In this document: one piece after another, positions 1-8,774 of the stretch
How the letters are laid out: each line of letters starts with the position of its first letter
How positions within the stretch are numbered: position 1 is the stretch's first letter
From: Halostella pelagica
GTDB lineage: Archaea > Halobacteriota > Halobacteria > Halobacteriales > Natronoarchaeaceae
Assembly: GCA_005954745.1 (NCBI GenBank)
Contig: CP040678.1
Coordinates: forward strand, 620,001 to 684,000
Reading direction: 5' to 3'
Length of the DNA: 64,000 nt
Program-made: the position numbers and the translations under genes
Notes under the pieces: model-generated
The model's database searches: none
What the model was told of the DNA's origin: nothing
Seen by the model: the letters and a program-made list of their open reading frames with translations, nothing else

Positions 1-183
1 GATGACTTAGGCTTTCTGCTTGTTTTCGGTGGAAAATAGAGGCTGCCATGGCAGCGAACCTGTCTCGACAGGTTAGTACTGTCACGACGGCGCATTATTG
101 GCCACTTAACGAAGTCGCGATCCTCGGGTGGCAGGAGCCGACAGATCCGGACCCTTTTGTCGCCTTTCGTCGGATCCCAGACC

Positions 184-927
184 GTGACCCGAGCGACAGT
201 GTGGAACGAGTTCCGCCACGAACGAGAGCACGACCAGGTCGCGGAGATATATCCGGACGGAATTCACGTCACCATCGCCGAGGCGCTCGAAGAGCGCGGT
301 ATCGACGCCGAGACAGCGACGCTCGACGAACCGGAGCACGGGCTACCCGAGGACACTCTCGACGACACTGACGTGTTGCTGTGGTGGGGCCACGACGCGC
401 ACGAGGAGGTGAGTGAGGCGGTCGTCGACCGCGTTCAGGACCGTGTCCTCGCAGGGATGGGTCTGGTCGTACTCCACTCGGGGCACTTTTCGAAACCGTT
501 TCGGCGGCTCATGGGCACCAGCGGGACGTTACGGTGGCGCGAGGCCGCCGAGACGGAACGGCTCTGGACGGTGAACCCCGGCCACCCTATCGCCGACGGC
601 GTCGGGGAGTACTTCGAGGTCGACGAGGCGGAGATGTACGGCGAACCCTTCGATATCCCTGCCCCCGACGAACTCGTCTTCACCTCGTGGTTCGAAGGTG
701 GCGAGGTGTTCCGCTCGGGCTGTTGTTTCTACCGCGGGAACGGCCGCCTGTTCTACTTCCGACCCGGCCACGAGACGTATCCGGTGTACCACGACGAGAC
801 CGTCCAGCGGGTGCTCGGTAACGCCGTCGAGTGGGCCGCTGACGGGAGTGACGCGCCAGCGCCCGGCGTCGAAAACGTCGACCCTATCGAACCGATCGAC
901 ACAGACGACGATCGGAGCGTCCACTGA
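184..927 (+). CDS. ThuA-like domain protein
   Basis: This 247-residue protein resembles the ThuA-like family (trehalose-utilisation-type, class I glutamine amidotransferase-like fold). Visible family features are the N-terminal TVWNEFRHE segment, the LLWWGHDAH segment near residue 65, GLVVLHSGH near residue 95, and a [14 protein letters not shown] segment in the C-terminal third. I chose the GTG at 184 because it places TVWNE directly after the start as in relatives; an in-frame TTG at 157 would add nine residues. ThuA proteins are linked to sugar metabolism, but nothing nearby concerns carbohydrates, so the substrate is unknown. The gene stands alone and is followed by a palindromic repeat. 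Confidence 0.8.
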   Translation: MTRATVWNEFRHEREHDQVAEIYPDGIHVTIAEALEERGIDAETATLDEPEHGLPEDTLDDTDVLLWWGHDAHEEVSEAVVDRVQDRVLAGMGLVVLHSGHFSKPFRRLMGTSGTLRWREAAETERLWTVNPGHPIADGVGEYFEVDEAEMYGEPFDIPAPDELVFTSWFEGGEVFRSGCCFYRGNGRLFYFRPGHETYPVYHDETVQRVLGNAVEWAADGSDAPAPGVENVDPIEPIDTDDDRSVH

Positions 928-937
928 CGCATTCATC

Positions 938-1012
938 GGGACTACTGTAACTGTGTACCGGTATTCGCCGACGCGGGGTCGGCGAACTACCGAACTGACT
1001 TACAGCAGTCCC
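938..1012 (+). repeat. Palindromic intergenic repeat, copy 1
   Basis: This is a near-perfect long inverted repeat of about 75 bp lying between two plus-strand genes. The left arm starts GGGACTACTGTAA and carries ATTCGCCGAC. The right arm has GTCGGCGA and ends CTTACAGCAGTCCC. Two further copies in this window (17211-17285, inverted, and 40634-40710) share arms and spacer layout, so it is a dispersed element and not a local terminator. No coding capacity is seen. Confidence 0.8.
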
Positions 1013-1124
1013 TATCAGGGCCGCACATCCCCGGAGCCACGGTCGTTCACCGACCGATTCAGGATCGTGGACTAACCGACCGGGCCACAAACTCTCTTCC
1101 GGCTCGATAGTGTACTCTCCGGCC

Positions 1125-1607
1125 ATGGCGATGGAAAACGACTCCGCGCCGGATTTCGCCCTGGAAAGCACCGCAGGTGGAACCGTCAGGCTCTCGGAAA
1201 CGCTGGAAGACGGGCCGGCTATCGTCCTCGTCAACCGCGGGCATTGGTGTAGTTTCTGCGCGGAGCAGCTGCAGACGTTCAGCGAGGTGTCCTACGATCT
1301 CTGGATCAACGAAAACGTCGATATCCTCCCGGTCGTGACCGACACCGTCCCGAAACTCCGGGAGATGCGCGACCGGTTCGACTACGACTTCCAGTTGCTC
1401 GCCGACCCTGACGGCGATGTTGCGGAGCAGTACAGCGGTACCGAACAGACCAGTCACGGAATAACGGGTGTCGCCGCAACGTACGTCGTCGACGAGGGCG
1501 GGACGGTGCGGTACGAACAGGTGGCGGACGACCCCGCCGACCGGACGTACGGCAACTGGATCCGCTACTACATCCGCAACGACTACGAGGACCCATTCGG
1601 GGAGTAA
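1125..1607 (+). CDS. Peroxiredoxin/redoxin-family thioredoxin-fold protein
   Basis: A 160-residue protein with the AhpC/TSA-redoxin layout: an N-terminal APDFALES segment, then a beta strand leading into RGHWCSFCAEQ, a CxxC active-site pair near residues 43-46. Typical Prx family members have a single peroxidatic Cys in a PxxxTxxC motif; here the CxxC resembles the thioredoxin-like or bacterioferritin-comigratory-like branch, so it could be a disulfide reductase and not a true peroxidase. The start is ATG 1125 or ATG 1131; an upstream GTG at 1110 is less likely. It is probably a cytosolic redox enzyme and appears monocistronic. Confidence 0.78.
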   Translation: MAMENDSAPDFALESTAGGTVRLSETLEDGPAIVLVNRGHWCSFCAEQLQTFSEVSYDLWINENVDILPVVTDTVPKLREMRDRFDYDFQLLADPDGDVAEQYSGTEQTSHGITGVAATYVVDEGGTVRYEQVADDPADRTYGNWIRYYIRNDYEDPFGE

Positions 1608-1665
1608 CGCCGGATCCACGGACCGAATCGCCGAAGATAACCGCCTGCCCTGAAACGGTCAGATC

Positions 1666-2049
1666 ATGACCGAGAACGCATCCGACGGTCCATCTCCGTA
1701 CGACCACGTGCGAGCGGAGGACGGATCCCTTCCGGACGGCATCTACCGCGTAGTGGGAGTCGGGGCCGACGACGTGACACTCCTTTTCGTCGCCGACGCC
1801 GCGGGAAGCCGGGTCCACGACGGCCGCGTCTTTACCGTCTCGCACGAACAGTACGCGGACCTTCCCGCGGCACCAAACCCCGACGACGACGGTCTCTTCC
1901 GCCGGTGGGGCCTCGTCGCCCTCGCAGGGGTGCTGTTCGCCGTCAGCCTCTCGTCGACTGCAACCGAGACGCTCGGCGTCTCGCAGTCGTTCATCAGAAC
2001 CGTCGTCATCCTTCTGATCGCTCTTGACGTGGTCGATAAACTGCGATGA
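1666..2049 (+). CDS. Small membrane protein, function unknown
   Basis: A 127-residue protein that I do not assign to a named family. Residues 1-80 form an acidic, soluble N-terminal domain with a compact beta-rich look (IYRVVGVG, VTLLFVAD, GRVFTVS). Two hydrophobic segments follow at about 84-100 and 107-123, ending with a short DVVDKLR tail. This is a common haloarchaeal design of a cytoplasmic or extracellular sensor-like domain on a two-helix anchor. It sits about 60 bp after the redoxin gene on the same strand, so co-transcription is possible. The next gene has its own promoter. Confidence 0.7.
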   Translation: MTENASDGPSPYDHVRAEDGSLPDGIYRVVGVGADDVTLLFVADAAGSRVHDGRVFTVSHEQYADLPAAPNPDDDGLFRRWGLVALAGVLFAVSLSSTATETLGVSQSFIRTVVILLIALDVVDKLR

Positions 2050-2202
2050 AGGCAGTCGTCGCAACGGGCACGACGAGCGCTGTCGCGGCGTGGAGGTGAC
2101 GTGGTGAACGGAGATAAACACCGCACCGCCTGCCTGGACTCGTCTTTCGGCGTGTTTTATACTTCAGTCACGATAGAATATTTTAATACCATTATGTGAA
2201 AG

Positions 2203-2208
2203 TTTAAA
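2203..2208 (+). promoter_or_regulatory. TATA box of the pilus-like operon
   Basis: The hexamer TTTAAA lies 25-30 nt upstream of the ATG at 2233, in an AT-rich stretch that stands out from its surroundings. In haloarchaea this spacing places the transcription start at or next to the ATG, so a leaderless or nearly leaderless mRNA is expected. No Shine-Dalgarno sequence is seen. Confidence 0.65.
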
Positions 2209-2232
2209 TGCGGGGCGGCAGCAGGCCGGGGT

Positions 2233-4590
2233 ATGTCTGATTCACCGTCACTGGAACTCACGTCGGGTCAGAACCAGCGCCACGACGACGCCAACGAGGC
2301 CGTTCCGCCGCCGTTACCGCCCGACGACCCCGAGGCCTGGTACGCACCGACCGTTCGGGCCCAGTACGAACTCCGGCCTGACGTGGTCGCGACCGTCCGA
2401 GAGACCGACGACGCGTTCGCGTACGACGTGCGCGAACCGCATCTCTCGACCGCCGACTGGCACGCGGTCGAACGTGTCCACGACCACTTCGACGGAGCGA
2501 ACCTCCGTCGCCCCAGAACTCGGGAGGGCACCGCCGAGCGGATCGCCGACGGGTTCGCCGAAAAGTACCGACGGGCTCTCGAACGGTTAACGGACGAGAC
2601 GCCGACGGCGCGCCGACGCGTGTCGTACTACGCGCTTCGGAACCTGTGCTGTCTCGGCGACCTGACCCCGCTCGCACTGGACGACTCGATCGAGGTTGCG
2701 GACACCGCGGGGGAACGGTTGGTTGTCCACACCGAGGACTACGCGCCAGCGACGACGGACCTGTCCGCCGACCCGGAGTACATAGAGCGATTCGTCAGCG
2801 AGCGGATCGACACGTACTCCGTCCCGTTTCGCGGGTTCGACGTGCCCGTCGTCCTCTACCGCGAACGTCTCCTCGGCAACGACGCGTTCGCGGTGAAATA
2901 CGCCGTTCTCGAACCTGATCTCCTGCCCGGAGACGAGGCGCTCGTCGAAGAGTGCAAGGAGCGCATCTGGGAAGCGAACGTCGACGAGGTTATCGCCCCC
3001 GGGAGCGGCGGCGACGACGGCGACCCCCGCGAGGCGTTCATCCGGGACCGCTCAGCGAACTTCCTCTCCCGGAAACTCACCGCGCACAACACCCGCGAGT
3101 GGCTAGACGCCGCCGAGTATCGCGTCCGGTCCGCCCTGTCGGAGTACGGGTTCGGTGTTCCGCCGGTCGACGGCCGCTACGCCGACGACCGACTCTCCGA
3201 TCTCGTCTACTACGTTCTGCGAGACTACGTCGGTCACGGGAAACTGACGATCCCGATCCGCGACCCACATCTGGAAGACGTCGAGGCGAACCGGGTCGGC
3301 GAACGCGTGAAGGTCGTCCCGCGGACGGGTGTCGACCACGATGGGCGAGTCCCGACGAATCTCGTCTTCGAGGACGAACGCGAGTTCGTCAACGTGGTCA
3401 CACAGATCGCCGCCGCCGACGGAACCGAACTGAACGCCAGCAACCCGAGCGCGAAGGTGAACGTCCGACCGGAGGGCGTCGACGACGACGTGACGATCCG
3501 GTGTGCCGTCGCACTACCGGTGATCAGCGAGGACGGCCCGCACGTCTCTATCCGGAAGCAGGCACCCGACGCGATGACGCCGGTCGACCTGATAGACCGG
3601 GGCAGCCTCTCGACCGAACTGGTCGCTCTGCTGTGGCAACTGTACGAACACCACTGCGTCGTGCTGTTCTCCGGGCCGACCGGCGTCGGCAAGACGACGC
3701 TGATGAACGCACACATGCCGTTTATATCGTTCGAGGACCGGCCGATCAGCATTGACGAGGGGTCTCGGGAAGTACGACTCCCCCACGAGACAGGCGTCTC
3801 CCTGACGACCCGCGACCACGAGAGCGACTTCAAGCAGGTGTCGATGGCCGACCTGATGACAGAATGCAACTATCTGAATCCGGACGTGGAAGTGATCGCC
3901 GAGATAAACACGCCCGAAAGCTTCCGGACGTTCGCGGAGACCCTCAACACCGGCCACGGCGTCATCGGAACCACCCATGCGGAAGACATCGAGAAACTCG
4001 TAAACCGTGTCGTCGAACAGGGGCTTCCCCCGTACCTTCTGGCCGAGATCGACCTGGTCGTGTTTCCGAAACACGTCGACGGTGACCGCTACGCCGGCCG
4101 CGTCGTCGAATTCCTCAGTGAGCGAGAGTACCAGCGCCTAGACGATAGCCGACGTACCGACGACGACAGCGGAACGATCGAGAAAGGTGGGACGACGATC
4201 TGCTGGAACACGGTCGCCCGGCGCGAGAGCGACGGGACCTTCAACTTCGGGTATACCCATCCGGACATGCCCGGCGGGAGCGAGACGCGGCGGAACGACG
4301 TTCGCGTGTTTCACCGCCTTGCCGACAGGACTGACCGCTCGGTCGAGGCCGTCGAGGCGGAGTTCCACCGGAAGCACGGATACGTTCAGTATCTCGAACA
4401 CGAGGGCGTTCGAGATTTCGACGCGCTGTTTGATTTCCTCGCCGACCTGGAGACGAACGAGGCGGCGACGGTCGAACGAGCGACCAGTAGCCGGCGGCCG
4501 GCCGGTACTCCAACGAGCGATCCGACGGTGCCCTCGTCACAGGAACGGCCGGACTCCGGGGGCTATCCCGAGGAGAGTATGAACAGATGA
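2233..4590 (+). CDS. pilB: Type IV pilus/secretion-type ATPase (PilB/GspE-VirB11 family)
   Basis: This 785-residue ATPase would power assembly of a pilus-like structure at the cytoplasmic membrane. The N-terminal half is a long, divergent family-specific region. The C-terminal ATPase core shows a Walker A GPTGVGKTT at about 481-489, an Asp-box-like SIDEGSREVRLPH, and the Walker B/His region EINTPESFRTF...TGHGVIGTTHAED. The usual EIR of this family reads EIN here. The last 170 residues are an acidic haloarchaeal extension. The gene overlaps the downstream platform gene by 4 bp and heads a seven-gene operon. Archaella, adhesive pili and secretion systems all use this ATPase; the absence of fla genes argues against an archaellum. 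Confidence 0.9.
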   Translation: MSDSPSLELTSGQNQRHDDANEAVPPPLPPDDPEAWYAPTVRAQYELRPDVVATVRETDDAFAYDVREPHLSTADWHAVERVHDHFDGANLRRPRTREGTAERIADGFAEKYRRALERLTDETPTARRRVSYYALRNLCCLGDLTPLALDDSIEVADTAGERLVVHTEDYAPATTDLSADPEYIERFVSERIDTYSVPFRGFDVPVVLYRERLLGNDAFAVKYAVLEPDLLPGDEALVEECKERIWEANVDEVIAPGSGGDDGDPREAFIRDRSANFLSRKLTAHNTREWLDAAEYRVRSALSEYGFGVPPVDGRYADDRLSDLVYYVLRDYVGHGKLTIPIRDPHLEDVEANRVGERVKVVPRTGVDHDGRVPTNLVFEDEREFVNVVTQIAAADGTELNASNPSAKVNVRPEGVDDDVTIRCAVALPVISEDGPHVSIRKQAPDAMTPVDLIDRGSLSTELVALLWQLYEHHCVVLFSGPTGVGKTTLMNAHMPFISFEDRPISIDEGSREVRLPHETGVSLTTRDHESDFKQVSMADLMTECNYLNPDVEVIAEINTPESFRTFAETLNTGHGVIGTTHAEDIEKLVNRVVEQGLPPYLLAEIDLVVFPKHVDGDRYAGRVVEFLSEREYQRLDDSRRTDDDSGTIEKGGTTICWNTVARRESDGTFNFGYTHPDMPGGSETRRNDVRVFHRLADRTDRSVEAVEAEFHRKHGYVQYLEHEGVRDFDALFDFLADLETNEAATVERATSSRRPAGTPTSDPTVPSSQERPDSGGYPEESMNR

Positions 4591-6509
4591 CGGGGGCAGA
4601 GAGTCCGACACGGTCGGACCTGGCGCTCCGGTCAGCGGGAAGTCCGTCCGCCGTTTTCGACCGCGTGCTGTACGCTCTGTTCTCGCGACACGCCGACCGG
4701 GCGCGCCACGACGGTGACCGGAAACAGTACCGTGGCACCGACCTCCGCGTGAGCTTCGGCGTGTATGTCGCCAGGGTGTACGGCATCTCCTGGCTGTCGT
4801 TTGTCGCGCTCACGTTCGTCGGATTCGCCCTCGGAATGACTGTTCCGGACCAGACGGTCGCGGGGGTCAACGGGTTCTTGCAAAAGGGGATACCGGTACT
4901 AAACCGGCTGTCGGCCCCGTCACTGCCACGGACAGCAATCGCACTGGTCGTCGCGCTGGCGGTCGGCGGTGTCGGCAAGCGCGCGACGGTCGCGCTCGGC
5001 AGTCGGTATCTCAGTTGGCTTGCGCGTGCGCGGCGAGCGAGTATCCGTCGGACGCTCCCGGGCGCGGTCAGATACCTCCACGCGCTCTCGACCGGTAGCG
5101 GCGGACAGCGAGCCATGCTTCGCAAGGTCGCAAACAACCGGAACGCGTACGGCGAGACCGCCGTCGCCGTCCGCAAGGCGCTCAACAAAGCTGCCCTCAC
5201 CGGAAGCCTCGACGAGGGATTGCGGATCGTCGCCCGCGACACGCCGTCGAGGAACGCCCTGGCTCCCTTCCTCATGAAGTTCCGCGAGCACGCCGACCAG
5301 GGAGCCGACGAACTGGCGAGTTACCTACGTCTGGAAAGTCGGATGCTGTCACATCGACAGCAGCGATCGAGGGAGCAGGCCGCTGGCTTTCTCGAACTGA
5401 TCGCGGAACTATTTATCGTACTGCTCGTACTGCCGGCCCTGCTCGTTATCGTGCTAACAGTGATGAGCGTGCTCTCACCGGAACTGAACCGACCGCTTAC
5501 GACTCCACTGGGCTCGACCACGACCAGGGGTGCCCTGGTGTACGGAAGCGCCGGATTCGTTCTCGTCGTCGGCGGACTCGCGGCGGGACTCGTCGGTGCG
5601 CTCCGTCCCCCGGGACAGTCACTTCCGTCGTACCGACGGCCGGGGGGAACACTGGCGACGTTGAGAACGATCGGAACGAACCCGTCGAGCGCTGTGGTGG
5701 TCAGTGTTCCGTTCGCGGCCACTGCCGCGGGATTCCTCTGGTGGCTATCGTACGACCTCGTTAACGTGGCGTTGTTGGGGTACGCGGCGTTCGCAATTCC
5801 GGTCGGTCTGGTGGCCGCTCGCCGAGCGCGCCTCGACGACGCGAAAGACCGGGAGATAAAGGACTTCATTCACGCCGTCTCCGGCCACGTCAGCCTCGGG
5901 CGCCCGTTCTCGGAAGCGACCGCCATCGTCGCGCGCGATGTCGACCTCGGCGCTCTCGATGACGACGTTGCTGACCTCGCGTTCAACGCGAACCTCACCA
6001 CGTATGACGGCGATCTCAGAACCGCCGCACTCGACCGCTTCGTCGAACGAGTCGGAACACCGCTCGCCGAACAGACGATGGGCCTGGTCACGGGTGCCCT
6101 AGACGCCGGCAGTGACGCCGAAGACGTCTTCGACACGCTTCAGACGGAAGTCGGCAGGCTCTATCACGAGAAGAAGGCGCTCCGGGATTCTATGCTGGTG
6201 TACGTCGCTGTCGGCTGGACGACGGCACTGCTCGTCGTCGGGATCGTCGTCGCGGTCGACGGCTACGTCATCGATGGGTTCACGCAGTTGTCCTCGGTGT
6301 CGAGCGTTTCGGGAGCGTCGACGCTCGATCCGAACGCGATAGAACCCGCCCGCGAGCGACATCGGTTCTACGTCGTGACCCAAGCGACGATGCTTGCGAG
6401 CGGGTGGTTCGCTGGCATGGCGAACCGCGGACGGTACGATGCACTGCTCCATTCGGGCTTGCTCGTCTGTATCGCGTACGTCGTCTTTTCGGGGGTGGGA
6501 ATGACATGA
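4587..6509 (+). CDS. pilC: Type IV pilus membrane platform protein (PilC/TadC family)
   Basis: A 640-residue polytopic membrane protein, the usual partner of the ATPase encoded just upstream with an ATGA overlap. It shows two repeats of the T2SSF arrangement: a soluble helical stretch (about 155-270 and 425-540) followed by paired transmembrane segments (about 275-300 and 325-345; 375-400 and 550-575), plus N-terminal hydrophobic segments near 65-85 and 105-130. This two-repeat form is usual for archaeal PilC proteins. It would anchor the ATPase and gather pilin subunits. The 3' end overlaps the first pilin-like gene by 4 bp. Confidence 0.88.
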   Translation: MTGAESPTRSDLALRSAGSPSAVFDRVLYALFSRHADRARHDGDRKQYRGTDLRVSFGVYVARVYGISWLSFVALTFVGFALGMTVPDQTVAGVNGFLQKGIPVLNRLSAPSLPRTAIALVVALAVGGVGKRATVALGSRYLSWLARARRASIRRTLPGAVRYLHALSTGSGGQRAMLRKVANNRNAYGETAVAVRKALNKAALTGSLDEGLRIVARDTPSRNALAPFLMKFREHADQGADELASYLRLESRMLSHRQQRSREQAAGFLELIAELFIVLLVLPALLVIVLTVMSVLSPELNRPLTTPLGSTTTRGALVYGSAGFVLVVGGLAAGLVGALRPPGQSLPSYRRPGGTLATLRTIGTNPSSAVVVSVPFAATAAGFLWWLSYDLVNVALLGYAAFAIPVGLVAARRARLDDAKDREIKDFIHAVSGHVSLGRPFSEATAIVARDVDLGALDDDVADLAFNANLTTYDGDLRTAALDRFVERVGTPLAEQTMGLVTGALDAGSDAEDVFDTLQTEVGRLYHEKKALRDSMLVYVAVGWTTALLVVGIVVAVDGYVIDGFTQLSSVSSVSGASTLDPNAIEPARERHRFYVVTQATMLASGWFAGMANRGRYDALLHSGLLVCIAYVVFSGVGMT

Positions 6510-7261
6510 GAGCGACGTCCGGTGGTCAGCGAGACCCGAACCGCGGTCAGTCCAACGTGATCGGCGTCGCGATACTGCTCGGCGTCACCGTCGTTGCGCT
6601 CGGTGCGCTTACTGCAAGCATCGGTGCAGTCATCGAGAGCAACGCCGCGACGGCCGACGCCGACCGCGTCGCGGACGGTCTGGACGAGGCGATACGTCCG
6701 GTCGAAACGACCGGGCACCACCGCGCTAGGGTGTCCGTCTCCGGCGGAGGGTTCCGTACGGAGCCGAGAGAATTACGCGTACTCGACGAGACAGGTGTCG
6801 TAACGACGACCGAAGTCGGTGCGTTAGTGTACGAATCCGACGGCCGGACGGTCCGGACGGTCGGCGGGGCGATCCTCCGCGGCGGAACCGGCGGGTCGGA
6901 GATGTCGCGCCCGCCACAGATAACAGCAAGCAGACGGTCCGGTGGTGTCCTCGTGATCGGTGCCGCCCGTCTGAACGCCACCGGCGTCAGCACGGGTGGG
7001 ACCGGTCGGACCGACCTCGTCTTTCGGTCGAACGTCTCTCACGACCGTCGGGCGCTCGGGGACGCGACGTATCGAATCGCGATAGAGACGGAGACGCCGA
7101 CCGCATGGCGGTCGTACTTCGAAGACCTGAACGCGACCGTCGTCACCGTTGACCACGATTTCGACGACGACGGCGTATCAAGCGTCGTCGCGCGGTTCGA
7201 GGGTGACAGGACGGCGTATCTGATCGTTCACGACCTGCGTCTGGAGGTGAACAATGGCTGA
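6506..7261 (+). CDS. Pilin/archaellin-like secreted protein
   Basis: A 251-residue protein with a short charged N-terminus ending RGQSN, then a hydrophobic stretch at about 18-40 (VIGVAILLGVTVV), resembling class III signal peptides of archaeal pilins. The remainder is a beta-rich, Thr/Ser-rich extracellular domain. I believe it matches a haloarchaeal DUF family (DUF7289), from memory. The ATG at 6506 overlaps the pilC stop by 4 bp and is preferred over upstream starts that lie inside pilC. Length exceeds a typical major pilin (about 140), so it may be a minor or adhesive subunit. Confidence 0.8.
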   Translation: MRATSGGQRDPNRGQSNVIGVAILLGVTVVALGALTASIGAVIESNAATADADRVADGLDEAIRPVETTGHHRARVSVSGGGFRTEPRELRVLDETGVVTTTEVGALVYESDGRTVRTVGGAILRGGTGGSEMSRPPQITASRRSGGVLVIGAARLNATGVSTGGTGRTDLVFRSNVSHDRRALGDATYRIAIETETPTAWRSYFEDLNATVVTVDHDFDDDGVSSVVARFEGDRTAYLIVHDLRLEVNNG

Positions 7262-7700
7262 CCGGGCGATGACGCCGGTCGTCGGGAAAGCCCTCGAAGC
7301 GACGATAGTCGTACTCTACATCGGTCTGTTGACGACGACGCTGTACGGCGGCGCTATCCCGGAGTATCAGACCGCTGCGGCAGAGGAAGTCGGGGACCGA
7401 ACGCTGTCGAGAGCGAGCCACGGCGTCCAGCAGGCCGTCCCGGTGAGTGGCGCAGTACAGGAGGCGCGGATCCGGGTCGACCTGCCTGACAGGATCCGGG
7501 GAGAACCGTATCGAATTCGGGCCGACGGTGAATCGCTCGTTCTCGACCATCCCCACCCCGACGTGGGTGGTCGCTCTCGACTGTCGCTACCGGATTCTGT
7601 CGTTGCGGTTAGCGGCACCTGGCGGAGCGGAGCCGCGACAGTCGTGGTACTCGAACGTGTCGACAATGGGGTCACCCTCCGGCTGGAGGACGGGACATGA
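7254..7700 (+). CDS. Pilin-like minor protein, operon member
   Basis: A 148-residue protein with N-terminus MADRAMTPVVGK, then one hydrophobic segment at about 12-33 and an extracellular-type acidic domain. It overlaps the previous gene by 8 bp and the next by 4 bp, so it is translationally coupled in the pilus-like operon. I recall similar haloarchaeal proteins as DUF7266, without proof here. The D/T-R-A/G-M/Q motif before the hydrophobic segment is shared with the other four small proteins of this operon. No enzymatic motif is seen. Confidence 0.75.
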   Translation: MADRAMTPVVGKALEATIVVLYIGLLTTTLYGGAIPEYQTAAAEEVGDRTLSRASHGVQQAVPVSGAVQEARIRVDLPDRIRGEPYRIRADGESLVLDHPHPDVGGRSRLSLPDSVVAVSGTWRSGAATVVVLERVDNGVTLRLEDGT

Positions 7701-8377
7701 CTCGCGGCCAGGCAAACATGCCCGCCCTGCTCGTCGCTTTGCTGGCGTTGACGGCTGTTGCCGGTATCGGAACGCTCGTCGCCGACGACGCCTTCGGAGG
7801 CGCGACGCGCGACGCCGACGGGCAGAGAATCGCGACTGGACTCTCAGAGCGACTCGTCAGAGCTGACAGCCCGCTCGCCGACCGCGCGAACGTGTTGAAC
7901 GGGAGCGAAACGGCATCGTTGACGGCCGCTGAGCTGGAGTCGCTGTTTCCCGTCGTTCAGAACCGCTCCGTCCGAGTTTCCCTCGACGACGAGACGCTCG
8001 CCCAGACGGGGCGGGTAGACGGCGGAACGACTGTCCGACGGATCGTCCTCGTCGAGCGGCGTGAGGCGGTCACGATAACGCCCTCACTCGGTTCGAACAG
8101 CGAACAGTCGGTGACGCTTCCGCGGCGGACGGAAAACGTGACGGTAGAGCTATCACCGCCCGTCGGAACGACGGTCCGGACGGTCCGTGCGAACGGACGG
8201 GTCGTCCTACACGACGACTCCGGCCTCTCCGGAACCGAGACGGTCTCGGTGTCGCGCTACGAGACCACGGCGCTCACCTTCGAAGCGACGGACCGACTTC
8301 CGGACGGGAGCGTGACGGTGACGTACTACCCTTCACAGACCCGAAAGGCGGTGTTGGCGGTGACCGTCGATGGATAG
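7697..8377 (+). CDS. Pilin-like minor protein, operon member
   Basis: A 226-residue protein beginning MTRGQANMP followed by a hydrophobic stretch at about 9-30 and a long extracellular-type domain rich in Thr, Val and Glu with NxS/T sites. It is one of five small proteins behind the pilus ATPase and platform and overlaps both neighbours by 4-8 bp. It resembles the haloarchaeal DUF7263 group as I remember it. It is probably a pseudopilin or a secreted structural component; no catalytic residues are apparent. Confidence 0.75.
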   Translation: MTRGQANMPALLVALLALTAVAGIGTLVADDAFGGATRDADGQRIATGLSERLVRADSPLADRANVLNGSETASLTAAELESLFPVVQNRSVRVSLDDETLAQTGRVDGGTTVRRIVLVERREAVTITPSLGSNSEQSVTLPRRTENVTVELSPPVGTTVRTVRANGRVVLHDDSGLSGTETVSVSRYETTALTFEATDRLPDGSVTVTYYPSQTRKAVLAVTVDG

Positions 8378-8774
8378 AGCACAGCTCTCACTGCCGGCTA
8401 TCGAGGTCGGTGTCGGAATCGTGCTCGTCGTCGGCGTCCTCACGACGTTCGCACTCGGAATCCCCGACGCGGACACGAACGAGCCCCAACTCGACGCGTA
8501 CGCGGAGGACGCCGCGACCGTGCTCGCGAGCGAGTCGCCGCGTCATCAGGGTGCCACGCGGCTTGCAGAGGTGGTCCGCGCGCCGGAGACGTTCGAGCGC
8601 GAGAAGGCTGCGCTGGAACGCCGGGTCGACCGAATCCTGCCGGATAATCTGCTGTTCCGCGTCGAAACGCCGCAGGGAGCTATCGGGTACGAGAAACCGC
8701 CCGGGGTCGCGGTCGGATCAGCAACGGTGACGACGACCGGCGGCGACGTGACCATCCGGGTGTGGTACGCGTGA
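8370..8774 (+). CDS. Pilin-like minor protein, operon member
   Basis: A 134-residue protein starting MDRAQLSLPAIE with a hydrophobic segment at about 8-30, then a helical acidic stretch (about 40-95) and a short beta-rich tail. The RAQ motif at the membrane border recurs in its neighbours. It overlaps the preceding gene by 8 bp and the next start by 4 bp (GTGA). I recall such proteins as DUF7262. By size and layout it is close to a minor pilin, with the long N-terminal helix that packs in a pilus core. Confidence 0.75.
   Translation: MDRAQLSLPAIEVGVGIVLVVGVLTTFALGIPDADTNEPQLDAYAEDAATVLASESPRHQGATRLAEVVRAPETFEREKAALERRVDRILPDNLLFRVETPQGAIGYEKPPGVAVGSATVTTTGGDVTIRVWYA

Noticed and set aside
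48-371. A plus-strand reading frame of about 107 codons at the left edge
   Set aside because: It is arginine-rich in the wrong frame of the ThuA gene, which begins at 184; such shadow frames are common in high-GC DNA.
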